Shown here: positions 53,459-63,864 of the stretch, piece by piece | How the letters are laid out: each line of letters opens with the position of its first letter | Numbering within the stretch: the stretch's first letter is position 1 | From: Hanleya hanleyi | Lineage: Eukaryota; Mollusca; Polyplacophora; Lepidopleurida; Hanleyidae | NCBI GenBank assembly: GCA_036873755.1 | Contig: JAVTVY010020316.1 | Location: forward strand, 19,345-83,344 | Direction of reading: 5' to 3' | DNA length: 64,000 bases | Notes under the pieces: generated by a model | What the model was told of the DNA's origin: nothing | The model's database searches: none | The model's input: the letters and a program-made list of their open reading frames with translations, nothing else | Program-made: the position numbers and the translations under genes

Positions 53459-55567
53459 ACTTCAACATTTTGTTGTTGTTGTTGAAAACTGCTGTTGGTG
53501 CAATCTCGGGCACTTGCAATCTTCTTATTAATTGTTAAAAGTTGTGAACAAAGAATTCCAGAGGGCAAAATGGGGCCGGAAGTGGAAACCTTGTTCGTTA
53601 ATGAGCCGTCGGAGCTCGCCGCATTGTTCGAATGGCATGGCATTGCTGTTAGGGCTTTTATACGTTCTTAGACTGGACTTTGAGCTTTTCAACACTTATC
53701 AAATTAGTCAGCCGATATTACGAGCATTGTGGCTGAAGTGGTCATCACCTAGATTCCAGCCTAACTAAAGCTTTCCGTCGGTTAACTTGACATTTTAACT
53801 TGACATTCATATACACCATATTTCTTGGCCATAATTCTTAGTTATACCAGTTCTTGTGTGAGAATAGCCTGGTTTGTCAGTATTTTTGCCAGAGAAATCC
53901 TTTGCAATTCACTGTTTTCGTCACCACTTATTGTATGAAGTTTTAATATAGGCTTTTGGCATGAAGGATTGGGGGAGGGGTGCATTTTTTCTGACAACTG
54001 CATTGTGGGATATGTGAAGATCCACCTGCATATATGAGCCGACAGATACATGATGAAATAGTGTAGAGAACCATAGAATATATCATTCCATGGTCTTTAT
54101 CTGGAGATATGGAGGTGTTTATTGAGATTAGATGATCTTTGCAACTGCTGGACTAAGGGTGCTAATAATTGCACATTTGTGTGTCACCATATCCCCCAAC
54201 TTCACCATACAAATATGAATAATATCGGGTGACTTTTGTCTGTTTTTAGGTTAGACGCCACTACTAAGTGTGTATAGAAGATGAAATACCGCAGAAAACA
54301 GGGCGTCCGCTGATTGGATGTTATTCACCCCAGGATGGAATGGCTGGTATCATATATATTGAAATTCTTTTTTGATTATTTGACAAAGAAAAATATACAA
54401 AAAGGCTGGAGCAGGGTCTGCAGACAGCAACATTGTGACAGCTTTTTGTCCGGTACCACCTTCTGCCGGGTGATTGTTTATCATGACGGCTGCATGGTTC
54501 GAAATGGAGCCGATCATCATCCGTTCAAATTGCCGATAAATTTGACAGAACGAATCAGTCTTTCCAGCAAGGTAGGTCATCTGTTGCACCGAAATGTTGG
54601 GAATAGGTTTTTCTGGAGATGTGCCGGCCAAATTTGTTACATGATTAGTATGGAATTTTAATGTTATCGTCTAACCTGAAGTTAGATTTTAGCATTTTTG
54701 TTGTTGTTAAAAACCGCTGTCGGGGCATTCTTTGGCACTTGCAATCTTCTTATTAACTGTCTTCAGTTGCAAACAAAGAATTTCAGAGGCCTGACTGGGG
54801 CAGGAAGTGGAAATCTTGTTATTTAATGAGCTGTCGAAGCTCGCCGCATTGTTCGAATGGCAAATTGCATTTAGGGCTTTTATACATTCATAGACTGGAC
54901 TTTGAGTTTTTCAACACTTATCTAGTTAGTCAGCCGATATCATGAGCATTGTGGCTGAAATGTTCATCACCAAGATTCCAGTCTAACTGAAGCTTTCCGT
55001 CGGTTAACTGAACCCCTCCAATTTGAGGATTTTATCTCAAAGTTCATGCCCTATATTTCATGGCCATAGTTCATAGTTCAACCAGTTTTTATATGAGAAT
55101 AGCCTGGTTTGTCAGCATTTTTGTCAGTATTCATTCTGCAATTCAATGTTTTCGGCACCACTTAGTGTATGAAGTTTAATATATAGGCTTTTTGGGATGA
55201 AGAATTTGAGGGGGAAGGGGTGCATTTTTGCAGACAACTGCACTGTGGGATATGTGAAGATCCACCTGCATATATGAGCTGACAGATACGTGATGCAATA
55301 GTGTAGGGAGCCATAGAATATATCATTCCAGGGTCTTTATCTGAAGATATGGCGGTGTTTAGTGAGATTAGATGATACAAGGAAATGTGGAATTTTTGCA
55401 CAATTGGAGGTATGGCTGCATTCTGGCATCTCTGCAACTGCTGGACCAAGGGTGCTAATTATTGCACATTTGCATTTGCCACCATATCCCCAACTTCACC
55501 ATAGAAATATGAATAATATCGGGTGACTTTTTCCAGTTTGTGGGTTAGACGTAACTATCAAGTGTGT
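53459..55567. repeat. 1.2-kb satellite, about 1.7 units in tandem
   Basis: Direct repetition: AGATTCCAG.CTAACTAAAG at 53,752 and 54,970 (period about 1,218 bp), with all landmarks of copy 1. It ends abruptly at about 55,567, where the Gypsy element starts with TGTTACG. Confidence 0.85.
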
Positions 55568-56420
55568 ATTGTTACGTCTAAACGATAATAGAAAAACGCA
55601 ACAGAAAAATTTTGTGATGTCAATGATTAACAATCAAATATTTATTTACAATACTAAAATCATATACAAATTAAGTAAGGTCAACTTAACAAACAAACAT
55701 GAAAAATAGTCTTACTGTTTAATGCTATGCCGGTGTATCTCTCACAGTCCGTACTCACGTGCAAATCTCTATGCAGTCCGTGCCGACGCGCAGAAATCGC
55801 GTTCCTGTATTTTTATAGTCCACATCGCGCAGCCGTTAGCTGTTCCAGTAAAGGGTCAAATCTCCGACAGTTCAATCACGTAGATAACACAGCGGTCAAA
55901 ACACAGGAGTAATCCAACAGGAATATACAATCCAGCAGTCAGTAATCTCAGGCAAAGGTACTATCCAGTAGCACAATCTAATGTACCAAAATAGAAGCCG
56001 TTTGAATTCCCTCCTCGACCACTGAACGTCGTGATATTTATACTCTATGTGGCATTGCAGTACATTCTACCGGTACAGCTTTGACGTATGATCTAACCCA
56101 GATACGATCACAACAGCTTCTAGAAAGCTCGAAATGATTAACCCACACAGCAGTATGTATACAAGCGTATAGATGTGTAGATGGTGCTGTGACCCAATTA
56201 CCCGCGTCATACGGGTCTCTTCGTATATCGTCCATTTGCAATTTACTTATGATAAATCGGTCATGACTTCGAGAGAATTCTATGATTATAATCACAGAAC
56301 TGAACGTAAACAAGTTTAAATCAGCTCTATTATTATAGAACTATCTTCAGTGTCTAATTTTATACTGCAATACCATGACACTTCAAACTTGAAACTTTCT
56401 TGACAATTCAAAACATTATT
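55568..56420 (-). mobile_element. Gypsy element 3' LTR/UTR region
   Basis: Begins TGTTACGTCTAAACG, a plausible LTR edge, next to broken satellite sequence. A minus-strand TATA-like sequence (GAGTATAAATATC, about 56,034-56,046) could be the LTR promoter. The inner LTR boundary and polypurine tract are not certain, and no second LTR is seen in the window. Confidence 0.45.
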
Positions 56421-56432
56421 GCAAAACAAAAT

Positions 56433-57720
56433 CTATATTACAACAGCAAAAATGTTGACAAACATATGTAACACCAAGCTCCATCTCAACAATCTTTGGT
56501 TTTTGTTTTTCATCTTACTTATGAAAACAAGTGGATTGTGATCACTGAATACAGTAATTGGCAACGACGAAGAAGTAACATAAACATCAAAATGTTGTAA
56601 AGCCAATATCATTGCCAAACTTTCTTTCTCAAATGTAGAATAATTTCTCTGATGTTTGTCAAATTTACGTGAAAAATAACATATTGGGTGATCTACACCA
56701 TCTATACTTTCTTGTAACAAAACGGCACCAGCAGCAACATCACTAGCATCTACAACCAGTTTAATAGGTGAATCAAAATCTGGCGCTAAAAGAACGGGCG
56801 CGCTCTTGAGTATGGCTTCCAGGTTTTCAAAAGCTGATTCACATTCATCGATCCAAAGAAAAGTTACCCTCTTTCTTAAGAGTCGGGTTAAAGGTTAAGT
56901 AATTTCTGAAAAATTTGGACAAAATTTCCTGTAGTAACCAGCCATACCCAAGAAACGCATCAGTTGTCACTTACATGTTGGTCTTGGAAATAGCGAGATA
57001 GCAATGACCTTAGCATCTACAGGTTTTACCTGACCCTGACCTACAACATGCCCCAGGAATGTCACACGTGCATGTCCAAATTCACTTTTTTGGCGTCACT
57101 CAGCCGATTGAAAAGTGCGCGAATTCTCTGTAGATGATCTTCCCATGTATCGCTGTAGACAATGACGTCATCAGTGTAAGTCTCACATCCTTCCAAACCA
57201 GAAGTAACACGGTTGATGAACCGCTGGAATCTGGCTGGAGAATTTTTCAGTCCAAATGGCATAATTTGTACTGGAACAGATCCTCCGCAGTGGAGAATGC
57301 TGATATCTCCTCCGCACGATCTGTCAGTGGAACCTGCCAAAATCCTTTCAGAAGATCAAACTTTAACACGAACTTGGCGCTTCCCACTTTATCAATGCAA
57401 TCGTCAATGCGTGGAATAGGGAATGTGTCCGTTTTGATCAATGTGTTCACCTATCTGTAATCAGTACACATCCTGTAACTACCATCTGGCTTTGAAAGGA
57501 GGATACAAGGTGAACTCAAGTTACTATTACTTGGTTCAATGAAGTCATTGTCCAATAAATACTGAACCTCTTTTTTCAGGTAGTTTTGTTTAACGGGATT
57601 CAAACGATATGGGTGCTGCTTCACTGGACTAGAATCTCCGACATTGACGTCATGTCAAATTGTATCAGTCCGAGTGGGGATATCGGGAAACAAGTGTTCA
57701 TATTGACTGAGCAGGGTTCG
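56433..57720 (-). pseudogene. Ty3/Gypsy reverse transcriptase-RNase H (broken)
   Basis: Reading leftward: LRTLLSQYEHLFPDIPTRTDT, then YLLDNDFIEPSNS...LSKPDGSYRMCTDYR, VNTLIKTDTFPIPRIDDCID, KFDLLKGFWQVPL, MPFGLKNSPARFQRFINRV, YTDDVIVYSD (catalytic YxDD) and then RNase H (APDFDSPIKLVVDASD, GVDHPICYFSRKFDKHQRNY, ITVFSDHNPLVFI). Several stops and frameshifts interrupt it. This is a Gypsy-type RT, but it lies downstream of the integrase. Confidence 0.88.
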
Positions 57721-57730
57721 AAGTTCTTCG

Positions 57731-57775
57731 AATGGACGACGGCTGGATTATGAATGACGGACTAGACGCTTGTAA
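57731..57775. repeat. 45-bp segment identical to PLE 3' flank
   Basis: Exact copy of 21,657-21,701, located at the integrase-RT boundary. It is a multiple of three and is read through by the integrase frame. Confidence 0.8.
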
Positions 57776-59353
57776 TTCCTGACGCGTTGGTTCAAGATGA
57801 CACAACTTGGAATCCAAATTAAGTAGAATGTCAGAGTTCTGTAATTTCGCCGCTGTCATGGGCTCTTCACAAGTTTCATTAGTATCAGGGTCAGAACTAA
57901 CTACACTTACAGGATGGACAGTACTGTTAGTGCTATCTCTGTCTATGTATAACTTTAACATATTTACATGGCATAACTGTTTGTTTTTACGCCTGTCAGG
58001 AGTCTGAACTACATAATTAAGGTCACTTAGTTTCTTTTCAATGACATAAGGACCATAATATCTAGCCTTAAGTGGATTACCAGGAATAGGCAAAAAAGCC
58101 AGAACCTTCTCACCAGGTTTGAAACTTCGTTTAAGGACATGTTTATCATAGGTTATTTTCATACCTTTTTGAGCTGACTTTAAATTTGACATGGCCAAAT
58201 CACGTGCTTTGGTCAACCTGATGCGAAAGTCCGACACATATTGTAAGAGACTACATGAGTCAAGATCACTGTCTAGGAACTTTTCCTTTAGCAGTTTAAG
58301 TGGTCCTCTAACTGTATGACCAAAGGCTAATTCGAATGGACTGAAGCCCAAAGACTCTTGAACAGACTCTCTGACAGCAAACAATAACAAATGTGTGCCT
58401 TCATCCCAGTGTTTCTCAGTGTCAAAACAATAAGTTCTAATCATATTCTTTAATGTCTGGTGGAATCTTTCTAATGCGCCTTGGCTTTCTGGGTGGTATG
58501 CAGATGATTTGTACTGCTTTGTTCCCAATTCATGCATGACTTGTTGAAAAATTCCTGACATGAAATTAGATCCCTGATCAGACTGAACAGACTGGAGTAG
58601 GCCGACAAGTGCGAAAAACTTAACTAAGGCCTTAAGAATAGTTTTTGCCTTAATATTCCGTGAAGGAATGGCATCAGGGAACCTGGTTGAAGCACACATG
58701 ATTGTTAACATGTATTGATTGCCTGACTTTGTTTTTGGTAATGGATTAACACAATCTATAATCACCCTACTAAAGGTCTCCCCAAATGCAGGGATTGGTT
58801 GTAGGGGGGCCTTTGGTATGGTTTGGATTGGTTTTCCTAACATTTGACATGTGTGGCATGACCTACAAAATTCCGCAACATCTTTCTTTAGATTTGGCCA
58901 ATAGAAATGATTTAGAATTTTGTAATATGTTTTGTTAACACCTAAATGGCATGAAAGAGGTGTTTCATGGGCTAATCTGAGGATATCTGAAGGATATGAC
59001 TTTGGTACCACAATCTGATACTCAACTGTCCACTCATCATCAGGTGACACATCTGGCGATCGCCATTTGTGCATAAGAACACTATTCTTACAAAAATAAC
59101 ACACAGGCTCTTGAGTTACATCACACTCATCTACTGCCCTGTCAAACAACTTGGAAATGTCCTTGTCACTATGCTGTTCATTAACCAGCTGTGATTTTGA
59201 AATTTTGTCATTAGAACATTCCAATTTGCTATCAAAATGTGGCTTATCAGCCTCATCATTTAAAGACACAAAGGTGTCGGCATCTTTAAGAGACTTTACA
59301 GACCCCTCAGCCAATTTACTCATGGCTCTAATAAATGCATAAGCTGGATACAA
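57776..59353 (-). CDS. Ty3/Gypsy integrase (Gmr1-like order)
   Basis: A continuous minus-strand frame of 551 codons ending at 57,698; the element-derived part stops near 57,776. The zinc-binding HHCC motif is H129, H136, C166, C169; the catalytic triad is D200, D259 and E295, with exactly 35 residues between the last two. YKSSAYHPESQGALERFHQT is typical of Gypsy. A GPY/F-like segment (ARYYGPYVIEKKL, CHVNMLKLY) follows. Its position before RT matches the Gmr1-like group of Ty3/Gypsy elements with copia-like domain order. Gag and protease are missing; element C or other loss truncates the 5' side. Confidence 0.9.
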
Positions 59354-59622
59354 ACTTTAAATTTCGTCTTCAACTGGATCATAAATCTGATCCAACAAGG
59401 TTTGTCAATTACAATCGGGTTAACTCCGACCTTATCTCCCGCAAGATCATTGCCAACTACCTTCAATACCCAACGTAACAGGTCCAGAAATCAAATCGGA
59501 AGACAGATGAACGTTATGGAGCGGAACGGGTGTATTATTACCCTTTAATCAGGACATTACTCCCTGCAGATGAAGAATCAGGGAACGGCAAAATGTCGGC
59601 CAACAAAAGAGACTGGGATACA
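59354..59622. other. Gypsy 5' remnant or flank of element C
   Basis: No gag, primer-binding site or LTR recognised; possibly the truncated 5' part of the Gypsy element. Confidence 0.35.
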
Positions 59623-60890
59623 AGTAGTAGTAGTAACCATTTACAGACCATATTGACCTACTTTTTTGTTCCCTCCGGTCGCGGAGTGTGGAGGAACTTG
59701 GAGGTCACGGGAGGGTCACAGAGGTCAAGTGCAGTATAGTTCCGGCAGAAAGACCAAAAAGCTACCTCCAGCATAGGAGAGTTCCAAATTTGCATATCAC
59801 GTGATCCAGGTCAAAAATGTATTCATCCGCGGTGATGCGGTCATGTCTGGCGGTGATTCGGTCGCGGGAAAAACCTTCCGCGGAGAAAAAGTAGTCCCTA
59901 GATAAAATGGTCCGATTGGGTCGAGTGAGGTATCAAAGTGAAGCTTATGTGAAGGGGCATCTAATGGGCTGGGTGTGGGATTGAAATAGCGTTATTCTGC
60001 GCATGCGCGGTGTCCCAAGGGTATGGAAATAGCCGTGTTGGAGCTAGGGGAGCCACAAATGGTCCAATGGGATCGAGTGAGGTATCAAAGTGAAGCTTAG
60101 GTGAAGGGGCATCTAATGGGCTGGGTGTGGGATTAAAATATCGGCATTCTGCGCATGCGCGGTGGCCCAAGGGTATGGAAATAGCCGTGTTGGAGCTAGG
60201 GGAGCCCCTAATGGTCGAATGGGGTCGAGTGAGGTATCAAAGTGAAGCATTCGTGAAGGGGTATTTGATGGCTGGGTGGGTGCATGTAAATGTTTTCCTG
60301 AAAAAAAAAAAACGGAACACGGACTTTATCGAAAAACCTGGGAAAATACCTATATGGGGTATGGAGGGTATATAGGTCGCCGGGCTTAACGGGGCTCGCC
60401 TGTCAATAGAGTTATCTCCCCCTAGAGTTCCAGGGTGGGTGTATGTAAAATTTTTCCTGAAAAAATACGGACTACGGACTTTATCCTAAATTACGGGAAA
60501 ATGCCTATATGGGGTATGGGGGGTATAGGACCATCCTGGGAAACGTACTTCTATACATTTGCGGTAGGGTTGTGGGGTCTCGTTTTACTCGTCTCGTCAT
60601 TTAGAACATGATAAGAAGTGTCCCCGTGCGAATCGGTGAAATTTTTGAAAAAAGTCACCGAGCCCCATATAGTCCCATACTGGGGTATAGGATCAATGTT
60701 TGTCCCCCTGGGAAACGTACTTCTATACATTTGCGGTAGGGTTGTGGGGTCTCGTTTTACTCGTCTCGTCATTTAGAACATGATAGGAAGTGTCCCCGTG
60801 CGAATCGGTGAAATTTTTGAAAAAGTACGATATAGCCCCATATAGTTCCATACTGGGGCATAGGATCAATGTTTGTCCCTTGTGGGGTCT
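59623..60890 (+). repeat. Element C terminal/subterminal repeats
   Basis: About 120-bp units near 59,910-60,260 (AATAGCCGTGTTGGAGCTAG, TCTAATGGGCTGGGTGTGG) and 185-bp units at 60,500-60,880 (CATTTGCGGTAGGGTTGTGG, GTGTCCCCGTGCGAATCGG). Both families are shared with B arms. Non-coding. Confidence 0.75.
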
Positions 60891-62285
60891 CGTTTGTGAA
60901 GCTTGTGTGGGGTAGAGTCAGAATGGTGTGTTTTTGAATGAAAGTCGCGTCAATCTGCGCATGCGCAGTTGGTTGTAGTAAGTAAAGTGGCCATTTTGGG
61001 GCAGTACATGAAGGTATTTGGTGTCGAGATGGGCTATTCACGGTTCGAATGCGTCCTGGAAGGTGTCATCTTGTAGTTCTCGGGGTGTACATTCCGATTT
61101 AAGGGATGTCCGCGTCATCTGTGATGTCATCGGTGACGTCATCGGTACGAGTAGTAGCGAAAGTGACCATTTTCGGGCAGTACATGAAGGTATTTGGGGT
61201 CGAGATGGGCTATTCACGGTTCGAATGCGTCCTGGAAGGTGTCATCTTGTAGTTCTCGGGGTGTACATTCCGATTTAAGGGATGTCCGCGTCATCTGTGA
61301 CGTCATCAGTGACGTCATCAGTACGAGTAGTAGCGAAAGGGAGCATTTTGGGTGCTATGTAGGGGTGTGTAGGAGTGTGTTCCACGGTTCGAATGGGTCG
61401 TGTGAGGTGTCAAAGTGAAGCTTGTGTGGGGTAGAGTCAGAATGGTATGTTTTTGAATGCAAGTCGCGTTAATCTGCGCATGCGCAGTTGGTTGTAGTAA
61501 GTAACGTGGCCATTTTGGGGCAGTACATGAAGGTATTTGGGGTCGAGATGGGCTATTCACGGTTCGAATGCGTCGTGTGAGGTGTCATCTTGTAGCTCTC
61601 GGGGTGTAGACCCGATTTGAGGGCTGTTCACGTCACCTGTGACGTCATCGGTGACGTCATCAGTACGAGTAGTAAGTAAAGTGGGTATTTTGGGGCAGTG
61701 AAAGGAAGGTATTTGGTGTAGAGATGCTCCATCCTTGGTCCGAATGCGTCGTGTGGGGTGTCATTTTGTAGCTCTCGGCGTGCAGACCTCGATTTGAGGG
61801 CTGTCCACAGCATCTGTGACGTCATTGGTGACGTCATCAGTAGGAGTAGTAGCGAAAGTGTGCATTTTGGGGCACTGAAGGAAGGTATTTGGGGTAGAGA
61901 TGCTTCATCCTCAGTCCGAATGCGTCGTGTGGGGTGTCATCTTGTAGTTTGAGGACTGTTCACGTCACCTGTGACGTCATCGGTGACGTCATCAGTACGA
62001 GTAGTAAGTAAAGTGGGTATTTTGGGGCAGTGAAAGGAAGGTATTTGGTGTAGAGATGCTCCATCCTTGGTCCGAATGCGTCGTGTGGGGTGTCATTTTG
62101 TAGCTCTCGGCGTGCAAACCTCGATTTCAGGGCTGTCGGCAGCATCTGTGACGTCATTGGTGACGTCATCAGTAGGCGTAGTAGCGAAAGTGGGCATTTT
62201 GGGGCAGTGAAGGATGGTATTTGGTGTAGAGATGGACCATCCTTGGTCCGAATGCGTCGTGTGAGGTGTCATCTTGTAGCAACGA
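60891..62285 (+). repeat. Element C subterminal array rich in TGACGTCA
   Basis: About eight units of 150-180 bp with CATTTTGGGGCAGT, GAAGGTATTTGG, GGTCGAGATGGGCTATTCAC, GTGTCATCTTGTAG and CATCTGTGACGTCATCGGTG ACGTCA pairs followed by GAGTAGTAG. CRE-type TGACGTCA octamers or close variants near 61,130, 61,300, 61,640, 61,820, 61,970 and 62,150 are usually doubled. Open frames are artefacts of the repeat. Confidence 0.8.
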
Positions 62286-62519
62286 TCACCAACGCCATTC
62301 TTAATGCTTCAACGCCCAGGTGAAATAGCTCAGAAGCTCTGATATTCCATGGAATTGTCACTAATTCTTCGAAATGCAGTGACGCCCGTCGACGCCCGTC
62401 GTTACACCTTAACACTCTAACATAACACCATGATATAGACCGGACAGAGAACAACAACAGCAACAACAACAATGATCACACATAAGAGAACAACAACAAC
62501 AAGAAGTTTTTTTTTCATA
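62286..62519. other. Spacer with (CAA)n
   Basis: Contains CAACAACAACAA tracts near 62,450-62,505 and no gene. Confidence 0.5.
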
Positions 62520-62720
62520 TAGTTTATTCTCCCCAATGTTACATCATACCCACGTTGGGGGGAGCCGCGTTGGGTATATTTACAATTCAAGAATATTCTT
62601 GTCCAATCAGAGGCCACCATTTGCATCTGTCATATTCGTTCCTGTCCGTTAGATGTATTCTCGGCTACTCTTGTCCAATCAGAAGTCGCCATTTCAGAAA
62701 GTTCCATCTTCGGCCATGTT
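62520..62720 (-). promoter_or_regulatory. Conserved 3'-end block, element C
   Basis: Minus-strand AATAAA at 62,523-62,528, preceded (upstream on the minus strand) by GGGTATGATGTAACATTGGG and CGGCTCCCCCCAA between CATACCCAC/GTTGGGTAT arms. Two copies of TCTGATTGGACAAGA lie further upstream. It corresponds to 23,060-23,150 and 33,655-33,750. Confidence 0.55.
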
Positions 62721-62784
62721 CGCTCTGAACCGTTTGTTCTAATCGTCATCGGACAGGCCAGGATACCGTTGAGGAAACATATCC

Positions 62785-63180
62785 TCAGATAGTTGTTTGC
62801 GCATTCTGAGTATCTATCAGTGCATGGGTGAATACTTTCATCCGATGGGGGTGGTGGGTCAGTTTAACCACGAAGAACGTAACATTGGTGACCCTCTCCA
62901 CTATCCACTTGGTGTTGGGACGCTGTTCATAGGCCCATTCTAAGGGATCCACAGTGTCCAGTTGGGCCAGCATCGTCTCTAGCGACGCCCGATTGGTGAT
63001 TGTGAAAGGATGGTCGTACACTGGGTTGATGGCACTGGAATAGAAATAGCACAATTCACGCGTCATCTTATGGCATAAGATGTACCCAAATGCTACATTT
63101 AATGTGAAGGACGTAGGTTGGTCATTGAAGATGGCTTCCACGTAGCTGCGTAGACGGGCGAGGTCGGTCAGTCGGAAATT
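62785..63180 (-). CDS. PolB-N-like domain (fragment), element C
   Basis: The minus-strand frame with LRSYVEAIFNDQ, LNVAFGYILCHK, LCYFYSSAINPVYDHPFTI, ETMLAQLDTVDPLEWAYEQR, PNTKWIVERVTNVTFFV ends at 62,785. From memory this resembles the segment preceding the exonuclease domain in Polinton PolB proteins; exonuclease and polymerase motifs are absent, so the gene is truncated. It lies one frame away from the zinc-finger gene just upstream, with matching sequence readable before its first ATG. Confidence 0.5.
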   Translation of the reverse strand, partial: NFRLTDLARLRSYVEAIFNDQPTSFTLNVAFGYILCHKMTRELCYFYSSAINPVYDHPFTITNRASLETMLAQLDTVDPLEWAYEQRPNTKWIVERVTNVTFFVVKLTHHPHRMKVFTHALIDTQNAQTTI

Positions 63181-63769
63181 ATAAGTCCAATATAGGGCGA
63201 TGACGGTGGAAGCAGTGTCTGATCATGGACCAATGGCGTCGATACATCTCACTCACTGGATGATCTTCGGGTAAGAGATCGCTGGGAACATCCACCGCAT
63301 CTTCCAGAAAATGTTCGTTGTTGTCAGGCGTATGACTGGAAACAGTGATGCTAGGGACCGGCTGGATATCTAGGCTCTTCTGAGCTGTGGGTATAGGCGG
63401 GCTCTCCGTGATCGCATCACCAGTGGCATTCTCCTCCCCGGGTTCATCTTCAGTGGATCTGTCCCTCCTGGGTACCTCTTTAGTGGAAAGTTGTCCCTCA
63501 TGCCGTGGTGATGCACCATGAATCAAACGCTCATGCCGTTTTAACTGACTGGGTCGTTTGAAGAGTTGACCACATTCTTCGCATGGACGCCTGGATGGCC
63601 CATGAATTGAACGTTCATGGCGCTGTAAATGATCTGGGCGCTGAAACGACAGTGTAGGCCTACATATCGTACAGCTATACCGGGCGGTTCCATCGTGCTT
63701 GGCAGCCTCATGGCGGCGCAAGTCGTGCCGGCGAGTGAATGATTTCGAGCACGTAGTACAAGTGAACAT
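63179..63769 (-). CDS. Three-finger C2H2 protein, element C
   Basis: 196 residues, intact. Three C2H2 fingers start at about residues 4 (CTTCSKSF, then HDLRRHEAAKH), 33 (CTIC, then HLQRHERSIH) and 63 (CEECGQLF, then QLKRHERLIH). A polar linker (TESPPIPTAQKSLDIQPVPS) and MYRRHWSMIRHCFHRHRP follow. It likely binds DNA, perhaps as the N-terminus of a PolB polyprotein or a separate protein. The damaged counterpart in A has the same order. Its own TATA lies 53 nt upstream. Confidence 0.8.
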   Translation of the reverse strand: MFTCTTCSKSFTRRHDLRRHEAAKHDGTARYSCTICRPTLSFQRPDHLQRHERSIHGPSRRPCEECGQLFKRPSQLKRHERLIHGASPRHEGQLSTKEVPRRDRSTEDEPGEENATGDAITESPPIPTAQKSLDIQPVPSITVSSHTPDNNEHFLEDAVDVPSDLLPEDHPVSEMYRRHWSMIRHCFHRHRPILDL

Positions 63770-63812
63770 CTTGGTGGTTGACAGAGTGTCTGATGAAACG
63801 GCCAGGCTGTTT

Positions 63813-63822
63813 CCTTTTTATA
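63813..63822 (-). promoter_or_regulatory. TATA box of zinc-finger gene, element C
   Basis: TATAAAAAGG on the minus strand, 53 nt before the ATG. A TCATC initiator-like sequence has its A at 63,794 (+28). The spacing equals that of the rightward small-protein gene. Confidence 0.7.
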
Positions 63823-63864
63823 GCAAGCTAGCTGTTGATCTATTTTTAGCACAATCAGTTCTAA

